Shown one piece after another: positions 21,061 through 33,200 of a DNA stretch of 64,000 nucleotides. The DNA is from Salminus brasiliensis. Its lineage: Eukaryota; Chordata; Actinopteri; Characiformes; Bryconidae. The DNA is taken from assembly GCF_030463535.1 (NCBI RefSeq), contig NC_132881.1:4005526-4069525 (forward strand), in the 5' to 3' direction. The position numbers and the translations under genes are program-made. The notes below the pieces were generated by a model. It worked only from the letters and a program-made list of their open reading frames with translations, did not search any database and had not been told where the DNA came from. Every line of letters begins with the position of its first letter. Position 1 is the first letter of the stretch.

Positions 21061-22180
21061 TAATCAGTGCACCCGTTTTGCGGCAACAGTTCGATTAACA
21101 GACTCTTTCTATCGTATTTTTTTAATATTACGTTTTTATTAGTAATATTATTATTAGTCAGTGCTGGTCTGAAGATCGTATAGCACTATTGAGTCAGTGC
21201 ACCCTTTTTGAGGAGTGTTGGTGGCAGCATGAATAGTAATGGTCACCCTAATTTACATTTATCAAACTAAAAATAATAATAATAATAAAAAAGATAAATA
21301 GTCGTGAATCTGTCAAAAAAGCAAAAACAATAGTCTGTATAATTATATAATTTATTACGTATTTTGAAAGTAGCTGTATTATCATTAGCTAGTTAACGTA
21401 CATTTTTTTTCATACCCGTATTCAGACAAGCCACGCCCATCCGCACTAGAATTGCCTCGAAATGAAATCCCGCCTCTTCTTCTGATTGGCCGGTAGGATT
21501 GAGTCATCTAAGCTACGATTGGCTAATACTTGATGCTTATAATCAGTGCACCCGTTTTGCGGCAACAGTTCGATTAACAGACTATTTCTATCGTATTTTT
21601 TTAATATTACGTTTTTATTAGTAATAATATTATTAGTCAGTGCTGGTCTGAAGATAGTTTTGGCTTGTAAATCGTATAGCTCTTCTGAGTCAGTGCACCC
21701 TTTTTGAGGAGTGTTGGTGGCAGCATGAATAGTAATGGTCATCCTAATTTACATTTATCAATCTATAAAAAAAAAAGAAAAAGATAAATAGTCCTGAATT
21801 TGTCAAAAAAAGCGAAAACAATCATATCTGTTATTAATTTATTAATTTTAGGTGGCTATTTTTTTTATACACATATTCTGACAAACCACGCCCATCCGTG
21901 CTAGAATTGCCTCGAAATGGAATCCCGCCTCCTCTTGTGATTGGCCGGTAGGATTGGGTCATCTGAGCTATGATTGGTTAATAGTTGATGCTTATATCAG
22001 TGCACCCGTTTTGCGGCAGCAGAACAACAAGAAATGTATTTTTTTAATCATTTATTATGTTTAGCTTTATTTATTAGTTATATTATTATTAGTCAGTACA
22101 GTTTGTACAGACTGAAGAAGGTTTGGCTTGTAAATCGTATATAGCACTATAGAGTCAGTGCAGAGTCAGTGATGATGGTA
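20925..22180. repeat. Tandem triplication of the ccdc172 upstream region (about 480 and 454 bp period)
   Basis: The block starting 'gtattctgacaagccacgcc' is at 20939, 21419 and (as atattctgacaaaccacgcc) 21873. Each unit keeps 'agaattgcctcg', 'aatcccgcct', both attgg motifs with the same 33-bp spacing, 'cagtgcacccgttttgcggc' and a 'gtcagtgctggtctgaag' type segment. A fourth partial unit follows at 22340-22475 (cagctggttcgtttgag, ggattggctggatcat, cagtcagtgtacc). Confidence 0.9.
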
Positions 22181-22475
22181 ACATGAATGGTAACGGTCCC
22201 CCTAAATTACATTGAACAGTCTGAGAAATTAAACATAGATAAAAAAAAAAAGCAATAACAATAATTTGTTGTGATTTGTCTTATGAATAAATTAAGTATT
22301 TTAATAATATAATTTTAAATTAGCTTTATTATCATTAGCTGATTAATATTAATTTTGTTCAGCTGGTTCGTTTGAGACAGGTAAGTTAAGCTGGTAGTAT
22401 AGCCTATCCTGGTGCAGGTAGGATTGGTTTTCCTGCCCCTGGATTGGCTGGATCATCCTTACAGTCAGTGTACCT

Positions 22476-22974
22476 TTTCTTGTCTTAAACATGGCTTGAA
22501 AATATAATATATGCAAAGTTGTGTCTGGTTAGTTTTAGCTATTGCTGAGTAATTCTGAGGTCATTTTATTAATTCTACACTGTAATCTAATGTAATTGTT
22601 TTTACCCACCCAAATAAATAAATTGTATACTTAAATAAACACATAAACAAACTGCACTGATGATGGATTTACTCATTTGCCTCATATTGATGTTTCTCAT
22701 TGGCTCCTCCATTGGTAGCCAAATGCATTCATTAGAAGTGGTGTCCACAAACATTTGGACATATAGTGTATTAAGTACGAAAAGCGACAAAAAAGGAGAT
22801 GTACCAACACTTGGCCCCACATACGGACGCCCAATAGGGTCAGTGATGGGACCAGGAGGGGTTAAGTGTGGGCCCCATCTGGGTTCTAGATAGGGCCCAT
22901 GTGAGATTAAGGTGGGCAGTGGACAATGGGGCTTATTTGGGAATGAAACATGAATGAGCATGTTGGCTGGGAGG
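22476..22974. other. Intergenic DNA with a MITE end and a GGGCCCAT-type repeat
   Basis: A terminal fragment of the tttgtggac MITE family is at about 22718-22772 ('gtgtccacaaacatttggac'). A repeat rich in gggccc and gatggg follows to about 22930. No gene. Confidence 0.5.
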
Positions 22975-23263
22975 CTACCTAGCTAGCTGTCAGTCAGTAG
23001 ATTTGGGGGCGGGGCAACTAATTTTATTTACCTACCAGTAACAACCAGGGTTATTTCACACTCACACCAGAATGTAAACACCTACTCAGAAACACAGCAG
23101 TAACGTAAACTTCCATCTGATTTAGGTTGACGAGAGACAGAAGATGGCAGGAGAACCCGTCTAGATCAGGAGGAGGATCAGCAGTGAAATCAGGTGAGTT
23201 CCTAACAAAGCCCTGCTCTTATCATCACACTGATTTACAGAAGGACGTGATCGTTGGCTAATT

Positions 23264-23521
23264 TCAGCAGAGTTGTGATTTATGTAAGATGACTTGAGAA
23301 GACACTGGAGGTAAAGCTAAGTCCCACACTGCTTCCATCCATTTAGAGAGGATGAGCTTCAGCTGGGAGCCTGGAGCTCCACCCTCAACTGAAAGCTGGT
23401 GTTTGAAGCTCAGGTTGGAGCTGCTGTGCTGTTTCTCATGAAGAAACTGCTGTAGTTTTACTACAGTAACGCTGTGCTCACCCTCACACCCTCCTGAAAT
23501 CAGCTCGAGAGTCTTTAACAA
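23264..23521 (-). other. Left-arm copy of an ORF conserved in both arms of the inverted repeat
   Basis: The minus strand is open and reads LKTLELISGGCEGEHSVTVV, KLQQFLHEKQHSSSNLSFKH, then QLKLILSKWMEAV. The right-arm partner at 30928-31161 keeps nearly the same peptide apart from an in-frame difference of eight codons. The first codon is TTG, so no ATG start is visible. I recognise no domain. It could be a decayed exon of a duplicated gene or an open frame that survived by chance. Confidence 0.35.
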
Positions 23522-24019
23522 AGTGTGTAAACGTCTGAAATGCTGTTCTAGTCATGTTCTTCAGCTGTTGGACACCTGCTGGCCGGTGCTGGTAGTGCAG
23601 GTGGAGTTGGAGGTTGGTGTTTTCAGGTTCTGTTGATGATGAGTCAGACGGAACCTGTGTGTAGCTGTTGGTGTTGCTCCACCTGCTTCATTAGATGTAT
23701 TTTCCCTGTAGAAGTGCTGTCAGGATGTTTTGGAGGAACATCAGGTTCTAAAGGTTCTTTATTGAATGTAAGTGAAGAACTGCTGAGACTGAATCTTTTT
23801 AAATGAACAGCATTAATATATACTCGTGCTTTTGTTCTTGGTAATGCCACAGTGCTACCAGGGATGTTTTAATCCCAAGGGCCTTAGGGGCTGTAGCTGA
23901 GTGTACTGACCACCAGGGGTCTTTACGGGGTCTTAACTGTAAATGCAGTAGTAGTAAAATAAATTAAAATAACACCCAAACACAATTAGTTAGTGTGTTG
24001 CATAATAACAAAATTAATT

Positions 24020-24447
24020 TAAATTAAAAACATACACACGTGTGTGTATGTATGTATGTGTATATATATGTGTATGTATGTATGTTCATTTAATTTAAAT
24101 TCATTTTATTATTATAAAAAGCAATATTTAAATATTGTTTGTTTATATACACATAGTCCACATATGAAAAGACTTAACATTAGGAGAAGCAACTCATTTA
24201 CATACTCCCACCCACTTAGTCTATCACTGTTTAGCTCCACCCACTCATTCTGCAGGTCTCAGGAGTGTTTTAGATCTGAGGGCTTTTTATACAAAACACA
24301 ATACAGAACAGCCCATCAGAACAGAGCTTGTTTATTCAATAGCTTTCTTAAAGGTAGCTTAAAGGTAGCTTTCTTAACAGTAAGAAGAATAAAAAGAGTG
24401 ACTATTTTTGAAATATAAAGCTCAAGGAAAGATATAGAGATCAACTA

Positions 24448-24478
<31 letters not shown>

Positions 24479-24520
24479 TCAACTATATATGTGTGTGTGT
24501 GTGTGTGTGTACACTCATTT
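24020..24520. repeat. GT/TA-rich simple repeats in the left arm
   Basis: Short gtatgtatgt runs near 24045-24085, a TA run near 24450-24468 and a GT run near 24490-24511. No gene seen. Confidence 0.8.
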
Positions 24521-26189
24521 CCAAGAACATGGATAATAAAAAACTAGAATAAAAATGAAAATGATGTCATGAAAATTACAAACAACAAAAAAGAAGAAGT
24601 GAATGTTTTGGGGGGTTTTGTAATGCATATACACTCATTTGTCCTGCAGGGGGCATCAGCTTGTACAGTTTTAGGCAATTCTGAGTAACATTCTCAAAAA
24701 GTCTGGTTCTCCAACCTCTAAGAGCGTTTTCACACTTGTCCCGAACACACGAGTTTGCACCCAGGAGCTATTCCAGGCTCATCATTACTGGTTTGCCTTC
24801 ACACAGAAGGATTCCATACAACCATGGGTCAATTGTGCAATTGCAAACATTGCTTTTCTGTATGAATGTTTGCAAAATGATTAATCTGTTTATTGCTTTT
24901 TTTTTTTTCTTATTTTCCTTATTTTTCTTTAGCTTCCACGGCTGCACTGGACCACCCCGGACCACAGATTTCAGGAGGACCAGAAATTGGTGCGCTGGAC
25001 CGCTCCCGGGCCTGAAAACAGCGTCTCTAGTGCGGGTGGAGCAGCCAAAGCGGCTAGTAGTGATGTTTTCATTTTTGTAATTTTGGATTGTCCTAGTTGT
25101 GGTAGTAGTGTCCTGATGTAGCCCAAAGCTGACATGCAAGTCATGATGCAGCATACTGGAATTCGGTTTGGTGCAGAATTATGTACTGTATTGTTACATT
25201 CCATTAAATACCACTTTTAATTAAAAGTTTTGACCTTACAGACAGCTGATATAGTCTTTCTGCAGACCCTCTAGGGTGGGCCAGTGGTAAACGGGCATGA
25301 CCAAATGTGCTTTGAAACAGGGAATTCAGTTGTTTCAAAGCTTCAGAAAGTTGTTTCTCCCATCGCCATCTGGTGGCCAGACTTGGAAGTGCGGTATGCC
25401 TGTGTTTATTAAAGCATTTGGATGCAGTCTATGTCTAACTAGCAGTAAGCTTCCAAGCCCTGGCAAATACTGGGAGGATTTGTTAGATAAGTTCTCAACT
25501 GCATGTTTTTTAATTTAAAAAAAAATAATAATATATTTTTTTTTTTTATGTTAAAACGTCGACCCTGAGCTGATGCCCAAATTCCCGGACCTCCTTTTCA
25601 AGGCTCAACTTCTGGTTTCTGAATTGTACCACTTTTTAACCCGCTGGTCTAACAGAGTACCGAGTCTACAGAGTCTATCAGAGTGCTTTCACCTCAGCAT
25701 GGACAGCAGCTGGCGGTGGACATCCTGCTACACTGCATTGCCAGTGCTGAGCTGCTGAGTCTCAGCTCAGCTCTAGACTCCAGCTCACCCCTGTCTAACA
25801 CTGCTTTCACATAGACAGAGAAAAAGAAAGAGAGAGAGGGCGAGAGACCTTATGTTCGTATTGAGAGGGAGAGCTCCTTGTACTTAAGATCTATGAAGAT
25901 ATTCGTTTAGTAAAGTCCCAGAATGCTCATTTGCATATTAAATAAGTAAGCAACCAATCAGACGCCTCCAGAGTCAATGAGCCTTTAAATACCCTGCGAT
26001 GTGACTGGTGTTCTCGATGGGGGTGAAGAGCAAAAATAACTTATTATAGAGATTTTTCTTCACCGTGAATGAGAAGAGTAGTAGAACTGAATAAGTAAAA
26101 ATCAGCAGGGTGAGGTTTTCTCTTTAACAAACTGTTGAGAAAAATGAGAACAAAAAAGTTTATAGGTTGCTGGTGCTGAACCATCTTCC

Positions 26190-26420
26190 AACCAACCTTC
26201 TTTCTCTTCAGTATCCCTACAGGGTGAGAGGGTCTCTCAGCCCAGCCTGTAGCTCCTCACCATCCCTGCTGGGCTGGAGGCTCTCCCAGTCAGGCCTGTA
26301 GCTCCTCGCCATCCCTGCTGGGTGAGAAGCTCTCCCAACCAGGCCTGGAACATCTCAACAAACCCACAGGATTAGAGATGCTCCCAGCCTCCAGCCCACT
26401 GGGTGGAGCTTGAGCAAGAG
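26190..26420. repeat. About 60-bp minisatellite, three to four copies
   Basis: The unit 'gaggctctcccagtcaggcctgtagctcctcaccatccctgctgggt' recurs with changes at about 26225, 26280 and 26340. It lies between the two inverted arms and has no partner on the right side. Confidence 0.75.
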
Positions 26421-26544
26421 CAAATTCAGGCCAAAATAACTCAGCCCAAATTTATAACACGCCCCCTTTAGAAGGCTGTAAGCATCTGAGAGCTGCGTTT
26501 CTCATTTATGGTAGATTCATTACCAGACACTAGCTGAGGTTTTT

Positions 26545-26625
26545 CTTGGGTAAATAGCAAAGCACTTTTGTAAGTCACTCTGGATAACAGCGTCTGCTAA
26601 ATGCCTTAAATGTGAATGTAAATGA
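26545..26625 (+). mobile_element. LINE (CR1/L2-type) 3'-tail fragment
   Basis: 'aaatagcaaagcacttttgt' followed by 'cactctggataacagcgtct' and 'aaatgccttaaatg' is nearly the same as the tail at 15320-15390. Only the tail is present. Confidence 0.75.
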
Positions 26626-28870
26626 AGAGACAACTAGTACTGACTGAATGAGTACCTTTTTTACTTTTATATCTTAAAATACTAAATAAAATTTAGTTAA
26701 TTACTTCTACATGTAGGCCCCACTTACATAACACTGGGTTGCAACCCCAGCATCACATCCAAAAAAAAACAACTGTTTCTCATTGCCAGACAGGCCAGAA
26801 GCGCTTCAGGAACCATATCCAGCAACACTGCCAAAGTTGTACCAATGCTGTGCCAAGAGATTCTGGACCACAAGAGCCCAAAGCCATACCAACACCCCAT
26901 ATGAAGCTGCAAGTATGTTAGTACAAGTCATCTCATTTATGGTAGGTCAACTACCAAACATTAAGAAAGCTAAAAAGACTCCTCCCACTTAACACCAGTT
27001 CAGGAGCCATAGATTGTGTTCTTAAAGGCCCAACACTCCACAACACCTATAAAATAAATATTAAAAAAGAGCTGGCTTTCTCGTTTATGGCACTCCATTC
27101 ATACTACCATGAACGCAGTATTTACATTTTACAATCTTTATAATTTATAAAACACAGATGTTGAACACAGTCAATATGTCAAAGCCAGCTGTTGTCACTA
27201 AGCTTTACAACTGTGGTAACAGCTCTGATTGACGTGGGTCAGGGTATGTTTGACCATGTAGGTCAGCCCAGGGTTGTTCTCTAGACCACACCCTTTACTT
27301 CTGTAACTTTTTAATACATGATAGGCTCCCATAGCTATCACTGTTAACGGTTTGGAGGCTCATTAGAACATTAACTCCTCAAGTTCTTGCCTTTGAGCCA
27401 TCTACAACACTCTACATGTTTTATACACAGCATTTTCATTGGTGGTAACCATAAGTGTGCCGTCCCGGGCCTTGTCCGCATACTACCTTTCCTACCATCT
27501 TTACCTTGGTTATGAGTGAAATGCTGCTTTCATTTTTTTATTTGTAATATTTAAACATCAACCAGAACAAACAAAATAAACACATTACTGAGAGCTGCCC
27601 CACCAACACGTTAGCTATGTGGCTAATTTAGGTAGCTTGCTAGCCAGTGGGCTGAGCTGTGCCCCAGCTAGGGCTTTAGTCTGAGCTTGGTCTGCCTCTT
27701 TACATAACAGTTCAGCCCGTCCTCATGGGTCTCCGCTCAGTGTGCAGCTGTTTTTGCAGCAGGTCTGCCCCTAAAAAGGTCCGCCCCTACCGGTCATGAA
27801 GAAACGGGGGACGGGTGAATGGCCTTGTGTGGTCTAAGTAGATGGTTCAATGCTAATCAACAAAAAAGCAGATTCTGTGTTGGTGGAGGAGTCTGGAGTG
27901 AAGGTACCGACTCCACCATGGGACAGGTGACAGTAGCTGAAAGTGGGTGTGGCTTATTGAGCAGAAATAGATGATGCATTTGTGATCACCATAAATGAAA
28001 ATGCTTGTATGGAAAACTGTGGCTTTGCTAGAGAAGAGCTGGTTGGCCTAAGCGGTGTGGTGTGAGCTTTGCTGTTTGAGCAATAATATTGTTGGCTGTA
28101 TTGATCTGTTTATTTTAGTAAATTATAATAATTACTCTAATGATTGATTTGTTAGTGATTCCTAATGAGTGGTTAATCAACCAGTCTGGCACAGGGGGGA
28201 GAGCATAGTGATGGGAGTCCTGCCCGACAACTCTCATTGGTTTGGTGAAGTGTGGTTCAGCCAGGTCAAACCCTGATTGGATGATCAGAGGTGATACCAT
28301 TAATGTGAAGCCTAGTGTTAAAGTGCTGACTGGTTCTTGGGGACACTGTGGAGCTTATGTTGAAGGGGCTTCCTGTGAGAAGTTATTGTTCTTTTCTGGT
28401 TGGAAGTGTTTAACTCTAAAAACTCAAAAACTGAAGCTTTGCTGTATTAATTGAGGCGTGTATGGTGTCATTGCCTTGAGCAAATGTTGATAGAACTTCC
28501 AGCAAGGAGCACTCTCTACTGATGATGCTCTGGCTGATGTTGTTCAAGGCTTCACAGAGATGAGAGCAGTCTGCATTAATTTCAGGTGTTTAGTGATGAG
28601 TAATGAATCTACCATCCGTGAGAAAAGTAGTTCTAACATATATATACAGCTTGGAAACAGGGCTCAGTTATCATTTTGAGCAGAGCTTTGTGTGCTTGAG
28701 TTTACCCTTTTTCCTGCTCTCCACCCAATGTGGATGCAGGCTGGAGATGGCTCTGATCCTGTGTGGATTAGGAGCTGCTGTAAGCCTGTTTGAGAGGAAG
28801 GATGCCTAACATGAAGTGGTGTAGGACTACAATGGTGAAAAACAGACAGACCCAGGGAGGTGGGAAAGAT
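26626..28870. other. Centre of the inverted repeat, non-coding
   Basis: No exon recognised. The open frames near 26724-26992, 28242-28454 and 28603-28809 lack motifs and splice support. This may be the spacer between the arms. Confidence 0.4.
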
Positions 28871-29194
28871 TTATTTATTTATTTTTAATATGTTTATTTA
28901 TTACATTTTTAAAGAGCAAATTGAGCAGAAATCCCAGCATGCTCAGTTTACTTACTCTGCTGCACTACTCTTCTCATCCATGGTGAAGAAAAACTTGATT
29001 TTCCCTCTTCACCATGATCGAGAACACTCGTCACATCTCACGGTATTTAAACACTCATTAACCCTGTCTGTACCTGATTGGCCAGGTACTAATATAATAT
29101 GCAAATGAGCAGTCTGGAACTGTAGTGTTGGAATCCATTTATAGAGCCCTGTTTATAAGGTCCCTCCTATTAATACAGGAGTAAGGTCTCTTGC

Positions 29195-29211
29195 TCTTGC
29201 CCCCTCTCTCC

Positions 29212-29246
<35 letters not shown>

Positions 29247-29250
29247 AAAG
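29195..29250. repeat. CT microsatellite
   Basis: A run of ctctct follows 'cccctctctccctctctccc'. The opposite arm holds a much shorter gagagag run near 25828. Confidence 0.9.
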
Positions 29251-29432
29251 CAAAGTTAGATGGGGGTGAGTTGGAGTTGGGGGTGAGCTGCAGCTCAGCA
29301 CAGGATCTGCAGTGGAGACTTTCCTTTACTGAGTGGAGGACTCACAGGCTGAGGGTAGAAAGTCCACTTCCGGCTGCTCTCCACACTTGAGGAGGTCCCT
29401 CCCACTCTGAGCCGTTAGAACAACCGCTTAAT

Positions 29433-29433
<1 letters not shown>

Positions 29434-29502
<69 letters not shown>
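29434..29502. repeat. CA microsatellite, about 34 units
   Basis: Uninterrupted cacaca run in the right arm. No counterpart in the left arm. Confidence 0.95.
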
Positions 29503-29503
<1 letters not shown>

Positions 29504-29551
29504 CTCACACACTCTCTACAGTCCCTTTCAGTCTCCGTATCTTCATCACTG

Positions 29552-29653
29552 ATGGACACATCTCAGGAAGGGATGCAGTCCTGGAGCCAGAGGTCCAGTC
29601 AGAGCAATCCTGGAAAGGGGGATAAATGGTTCAGCCAGCTGAAGGAACGGTAG
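29552..29653 (+). other. Short ATG-initiated ORF of unknown status
   Basis: A 33-codon frame begins MDTSQEGMQSWSQRSSQSNP and ends FSQLKER then TAG. The start context (tcactgATGG) is fair. The composition is protein-like, rich in Ser, Gln and Lys, but I recognise no family, and the frame is short enough to be chance. It could be a first exon or an uORF remnant inside the right arm. Confidence 0.2.
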
Positions 29654-30927
29654 TGTGGCCTCAGCTTGGGGTCACGGCCTGAAAAAGACACAGTCTCACT
29701 TTTAAAACAGGCTTCAGATGAAGAGAAGAAACAACTGAGAACTGAGTCTCACTGAAACACCTTCATTACTAACAGCAGGCCAACAGAGAAGATCCAGGGC
29801 TCACATCCTGAAGATCAGACTGCTGGGTTTTTACCACAGTATGACAGGGCCTCAGTTGACTGTCTGAAATACCTACAATTACACAAACCAATTCCAGTGT
29901 AAATGTGATGTAGCATTAAATCAGGATTAGCATGTTAGCTTGATTCTACGTGTGGACACTTTAAAGCTCAGGTATTTTTAATCAAGACATTACAAAACAC
30001 TACTTTTCTAATGTTGGATTAGAACCTTTCTCTAATCTGTAGTCCAAAACAAGCCTGACATCCTGACAGCATGTCTACAGAGAAAATACAGCTGATGAAG
30101 CAGCTGGTGGAGCAACACCAACAGCTACCAAAGGTGTCAAAAGTATTCCCATTTATTCCTCAGATAGTGAGTGGAGATACTAGGGTTTAAAAAAGACTTT
30201 AGAAGCTGAAGTATCAACTTAAGCTTTTTACTCCAGTAAAAGTGTCAAAGTACTGGTTTCAGAACGACTTCAAGTAGAAAAGTAAAAGTAATGGAAGGAA
30301 AACAAAGGCCGAAATTTCTCTAAAAGCCATAATGAGGAGAATGTTCTATTAAAATGTTGATGTTAAAAATGTTGGGCTGCACTAGGCTCCTGTTTCAGCT
30401 GCAAATCTACTGAGCATTAACATGAGCTTCATGGAGGAAAATATGAGGAGTCGTTGTCTAGAAGTTTTGTCAAAAAGTCAAAAAGTCAAACTTCAGAGGC
30501 GTGTGATCAATAAGCTTTATATTTACTATAAAACTTTTGATTTATTCTCATCCAACCACAATCAGATACACACTTTCTGGATGGTGCAATTTTATTTATT
30601 TATTTTTATTATTTTATTTATTTATTTATTTATGATGAACAATGACAATAAAATGGCTATTTTTAAAATGTAAGGGGTAGAAAGTTCAGATAATTGGGTG
30701 AAAAAGTAAGAACTAGAAGTAAAAAGTCAGCTGAAAAATAAATAATGACTCCAGTAAAGTAAAAATAACCAACATTTCTACTTAAGTAGGATAATGAACT
30801 ATTTGTACTTTGTTACTTGACACCTCTGACAGCTACCCCCAACTCCACCTGCACTACCAGCACCGACCAGCAGGTGTCCAACAGCTGAAGAACATGACTA
30901 GAACAGCATTTCAGAAGTTTACACACT

Positions 30928-31161
30928 TTGTTAAAGACTCTCGAGCTGATTTCAGGAGGGTGTGAGGGTGAGCACAGCGTTACTGTAGTAAAACTACAGC
31001 AGTTTCTTCATGAGAAACAGCACAGCAGCTCCAACCTGAGCTTCAAACACCAGCTTTCAGTTGAGGGTGGAGCTCCAGTCTCCCAGCTGAAGCTCATCCT
31101 CTCTAAATGGATGGAAGCAGTGTCTTCTCAAGTCATCTTACGTAAATCACAACTCTGCTGA
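30928..31161 (+). other. Right-arm copy of the ORF conserved in both arms
   Basis: Same peptide as the left-arm frame at 23264-23521, lacking the eight codons that read VWDLALPP there. Upstream in the same frame there are stops, and the first codon is TTG. Just beyond it, the minus strand has a donor-like 'gaaatcag|gtgagttcc' that also exists on the + strand of the left arm, so both arms may carry a decayed exon. Confidence 0.35.
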
Positions 31162-31490
31162 AATTAGCCAACGATCACGTCCTTCTGTAAATCAGTGTGA
31201 TGATAAGAGCAGGGCTTTGTTAGGAACTCACCTGATTTCACTGCTGATCCTCCTGCTTTTCCTGATCTGGAGAGGTTCTCCTGTTCTTCAGGAGGTAAAG
31301 CTCCTCTTTACCTTCATCAGGTGGAAGGCTGAATTACTTTGGATGTAGATCCTGTTGTTTCTGAACAGTCATTCACTTTCTGGTTGGTAATGTATGCATG
31401 TAAACATGAATATCATTGGAGGGTAAATAAATTGGAAGTTGCCCCGCCTCCAAATGTACCCAAGACTATTGGGTGACATCTAGCTGCAGC

Positions 31491-32863
31491 CGTGCAGAAC
31501 AACCGCCAGATTGAACAAGGCCTCTAAATTAGTGCAGGTCATGCTGGCCTTACGCTAAACCGATTTTCAAGCGATTGCATTGTCGCAGACAAAATTCCAG
31601 TGTGGTAAAAATGGTCTGTGATGGTGAAATCACTTGGAAAGTCATTTGGTTTAAGACCGGCAATAGCATTAGCCAACTGACTAAGGTGAGCTAAGGTGTT
31701 GGTCCAGGAGCTCACATTAACATTGGGTGGGAATTTGTTGGTGTTAGTGTTATTTGAGAGAGGTCATGCTAGTAATTTCATCTGTTGATGAACTAGCATG
31801 TAGATCAGCCAGCCAACCAGAACCTCAAAGAAGAACATACCCTATGAAGGTCTTCCCGATTCCTGGTCTAGTGCACCTGTGTGAATTTACTCAGAAATCC
31901 ATGATGGGTTTTACTCAAAAATGCAGCTCAAAACTGCTGGTTTCAGGTGCTTTAACTGGATCTTTGATGGACAAGGTGGTTAAAAAAACTGGTCATCCAG
32001 GCACAAAACATTGCCCCATGCTGGTAAACCAGCTTATCTCTTGACTAGCATAGCGTACTTTTTTCATTTGAGGTTGACGGACGAGCTGGTCTACCAGCAT
32101 GACCAGCTGGTTGTCAATCTGGTAGACCAAAGTAGTCAGGCTGGTCATGCTGGACATGTTGGTCTATAAACTAATTTAGTCAGCTTGGTCCGTCAAACAC
32201 ATGAAATCATACCTTAAGCTGGTTTACAAACCACCTCCTCTATTAACATAGCCAGCTGACTTACCAACAGAGTGTATATGCTCGCCTGGATGACCACCTT
32301 CACGATCAAAGACCATCCGAAACCGGTTATCACTTGCTTATCATTGCCTTCAGACCCAAACTGTGCAATGAATGAGCTTGTGCACTCACTCAGGAAAAAA
32401 TACAGCGCATCCAACAAGAACATGCTGAAAGGGCTGATACCACATGCTGTGCGCCATCCACGCATCCTAACTGTTTCAGTGGTGGATTTAAACCAGTAAA
32501 GCCAAAGGCGCAAGCCAGTGGATGCTTCTATTCCACCTGAGGCCACTAAGGGGCCTGAGGAAAGAGAGGTCAGGCGCACTGCATTTGTTACCTAGCGTAA
32601 CGTTTTTCATTATACTGGACTAAAACACTCCTTATAACGTCAGCAGGAAGGGGCAGGGCCTACTGGCTGTATGAGCAGGTATATGTACATGAGCTGGTTT
32701 TAATGGCATCACAAAAGTGATGCTATGTTAGAAAAGCAAGGCCTTTATATTCTCAGTTAGACCAGTACTGGCTGCCTGACTCCTGGATCAGCTGTGAAGA
32801 AATCTAACGGGGTGGCGTACACACTTTCTCGCCCCAGCTCCGTGGCGTAAAGGACTACAGGCA

Positions 32864-32894
<31 letters not shown>

Positions 32895-32930
32895 CCCACC
32901 TCCACAAAGCCAGCCGTCATTCATCACGGG
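31491..32930. other. Intergenic sequence with a 'accagc/gctggt' repeat cluster
   Basis: Between about 32070 and 32210 there are many short inverted ctggt/accag motifs (agctggtctaccagcatgac and similar), a known style of fish short repeat. A CT run is near 32863-32891. The frames at 32214-32579 and 31754-32044 are not supported as genes. Confidence 0.5.
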
Positions 32931-33200
32931 CCTGCTTCAAAGAGCTATTAGAGCTGCCAGCCTCGGTATTGTTTGACGTTTGTAGGCCCCGTCAGCAATC
33001 AATAATTTTAATTCGCCGCCATTCGGTCCATCAGGATTTGTCCCGTCATCCTTTACTTTGTCCAATTTCCTGAGCGCCGTGGGGGGAAGAATGGTTTTGA
33101 TCCGAGGCCATGAAGCACATTAAAGTGTGAACGCAGCTCGTTTACGGCCCAGACTTTATCACTCTGACATTCATTTGCAAAATTAATAGTAAATATTGAT
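32930..33200. other. Candidate conserved non-coding block
   Basis: Non-repetitive, balanced sequence, including cctcggtattgtttgacgtt and tcaataattttaattcgccg, lying about 2.8 kb upstream of the gfra1 start. The composition resembles vertebrate conserved non-coding elements; there is no direct evidence. Confidence 0.3.

Larger units (their letters stand above)
22975..31490. repeat. Large imperfect inverted repeat (about 8.5 kb end to end)
   Basis: Segments at the two ends are inverted copies. The outer left 'gggggcggggcaactaattt' (23005) faces 'aattggaagttgccccgcct' (about 31430). The region 23150-23860 faces 30010-31290, including the stretch with 'gaaatcaggtgagttcctaa'. Nearer the centre, 25715-26100 faces 28905-29350 (for example 'gctcatttgcatatta' against 'taatatgcaaatgagc'). 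Each arm has private insertions: microsatellites on both sides, AT-rich DNA on the left, and an unrelated stretch at 30135-30835 on the right. It is either an inverted segmental duplication or a very large element with long terminal inverted repeats. Confidence 0.8.

Noticed and set aside
22602..22961. Proline-rich frame near 22602-22961
   Set aside because: It reads across a gggccc-type repeat and a MITE end, so it is repeat-derived.
22975..31490. A Maverick/Polinton-type giant transposon
   Set aside because: The long inverted ends are suggestive, but no polymerase, integrase, protease or capsid frame is present inside, so the name is not justified.
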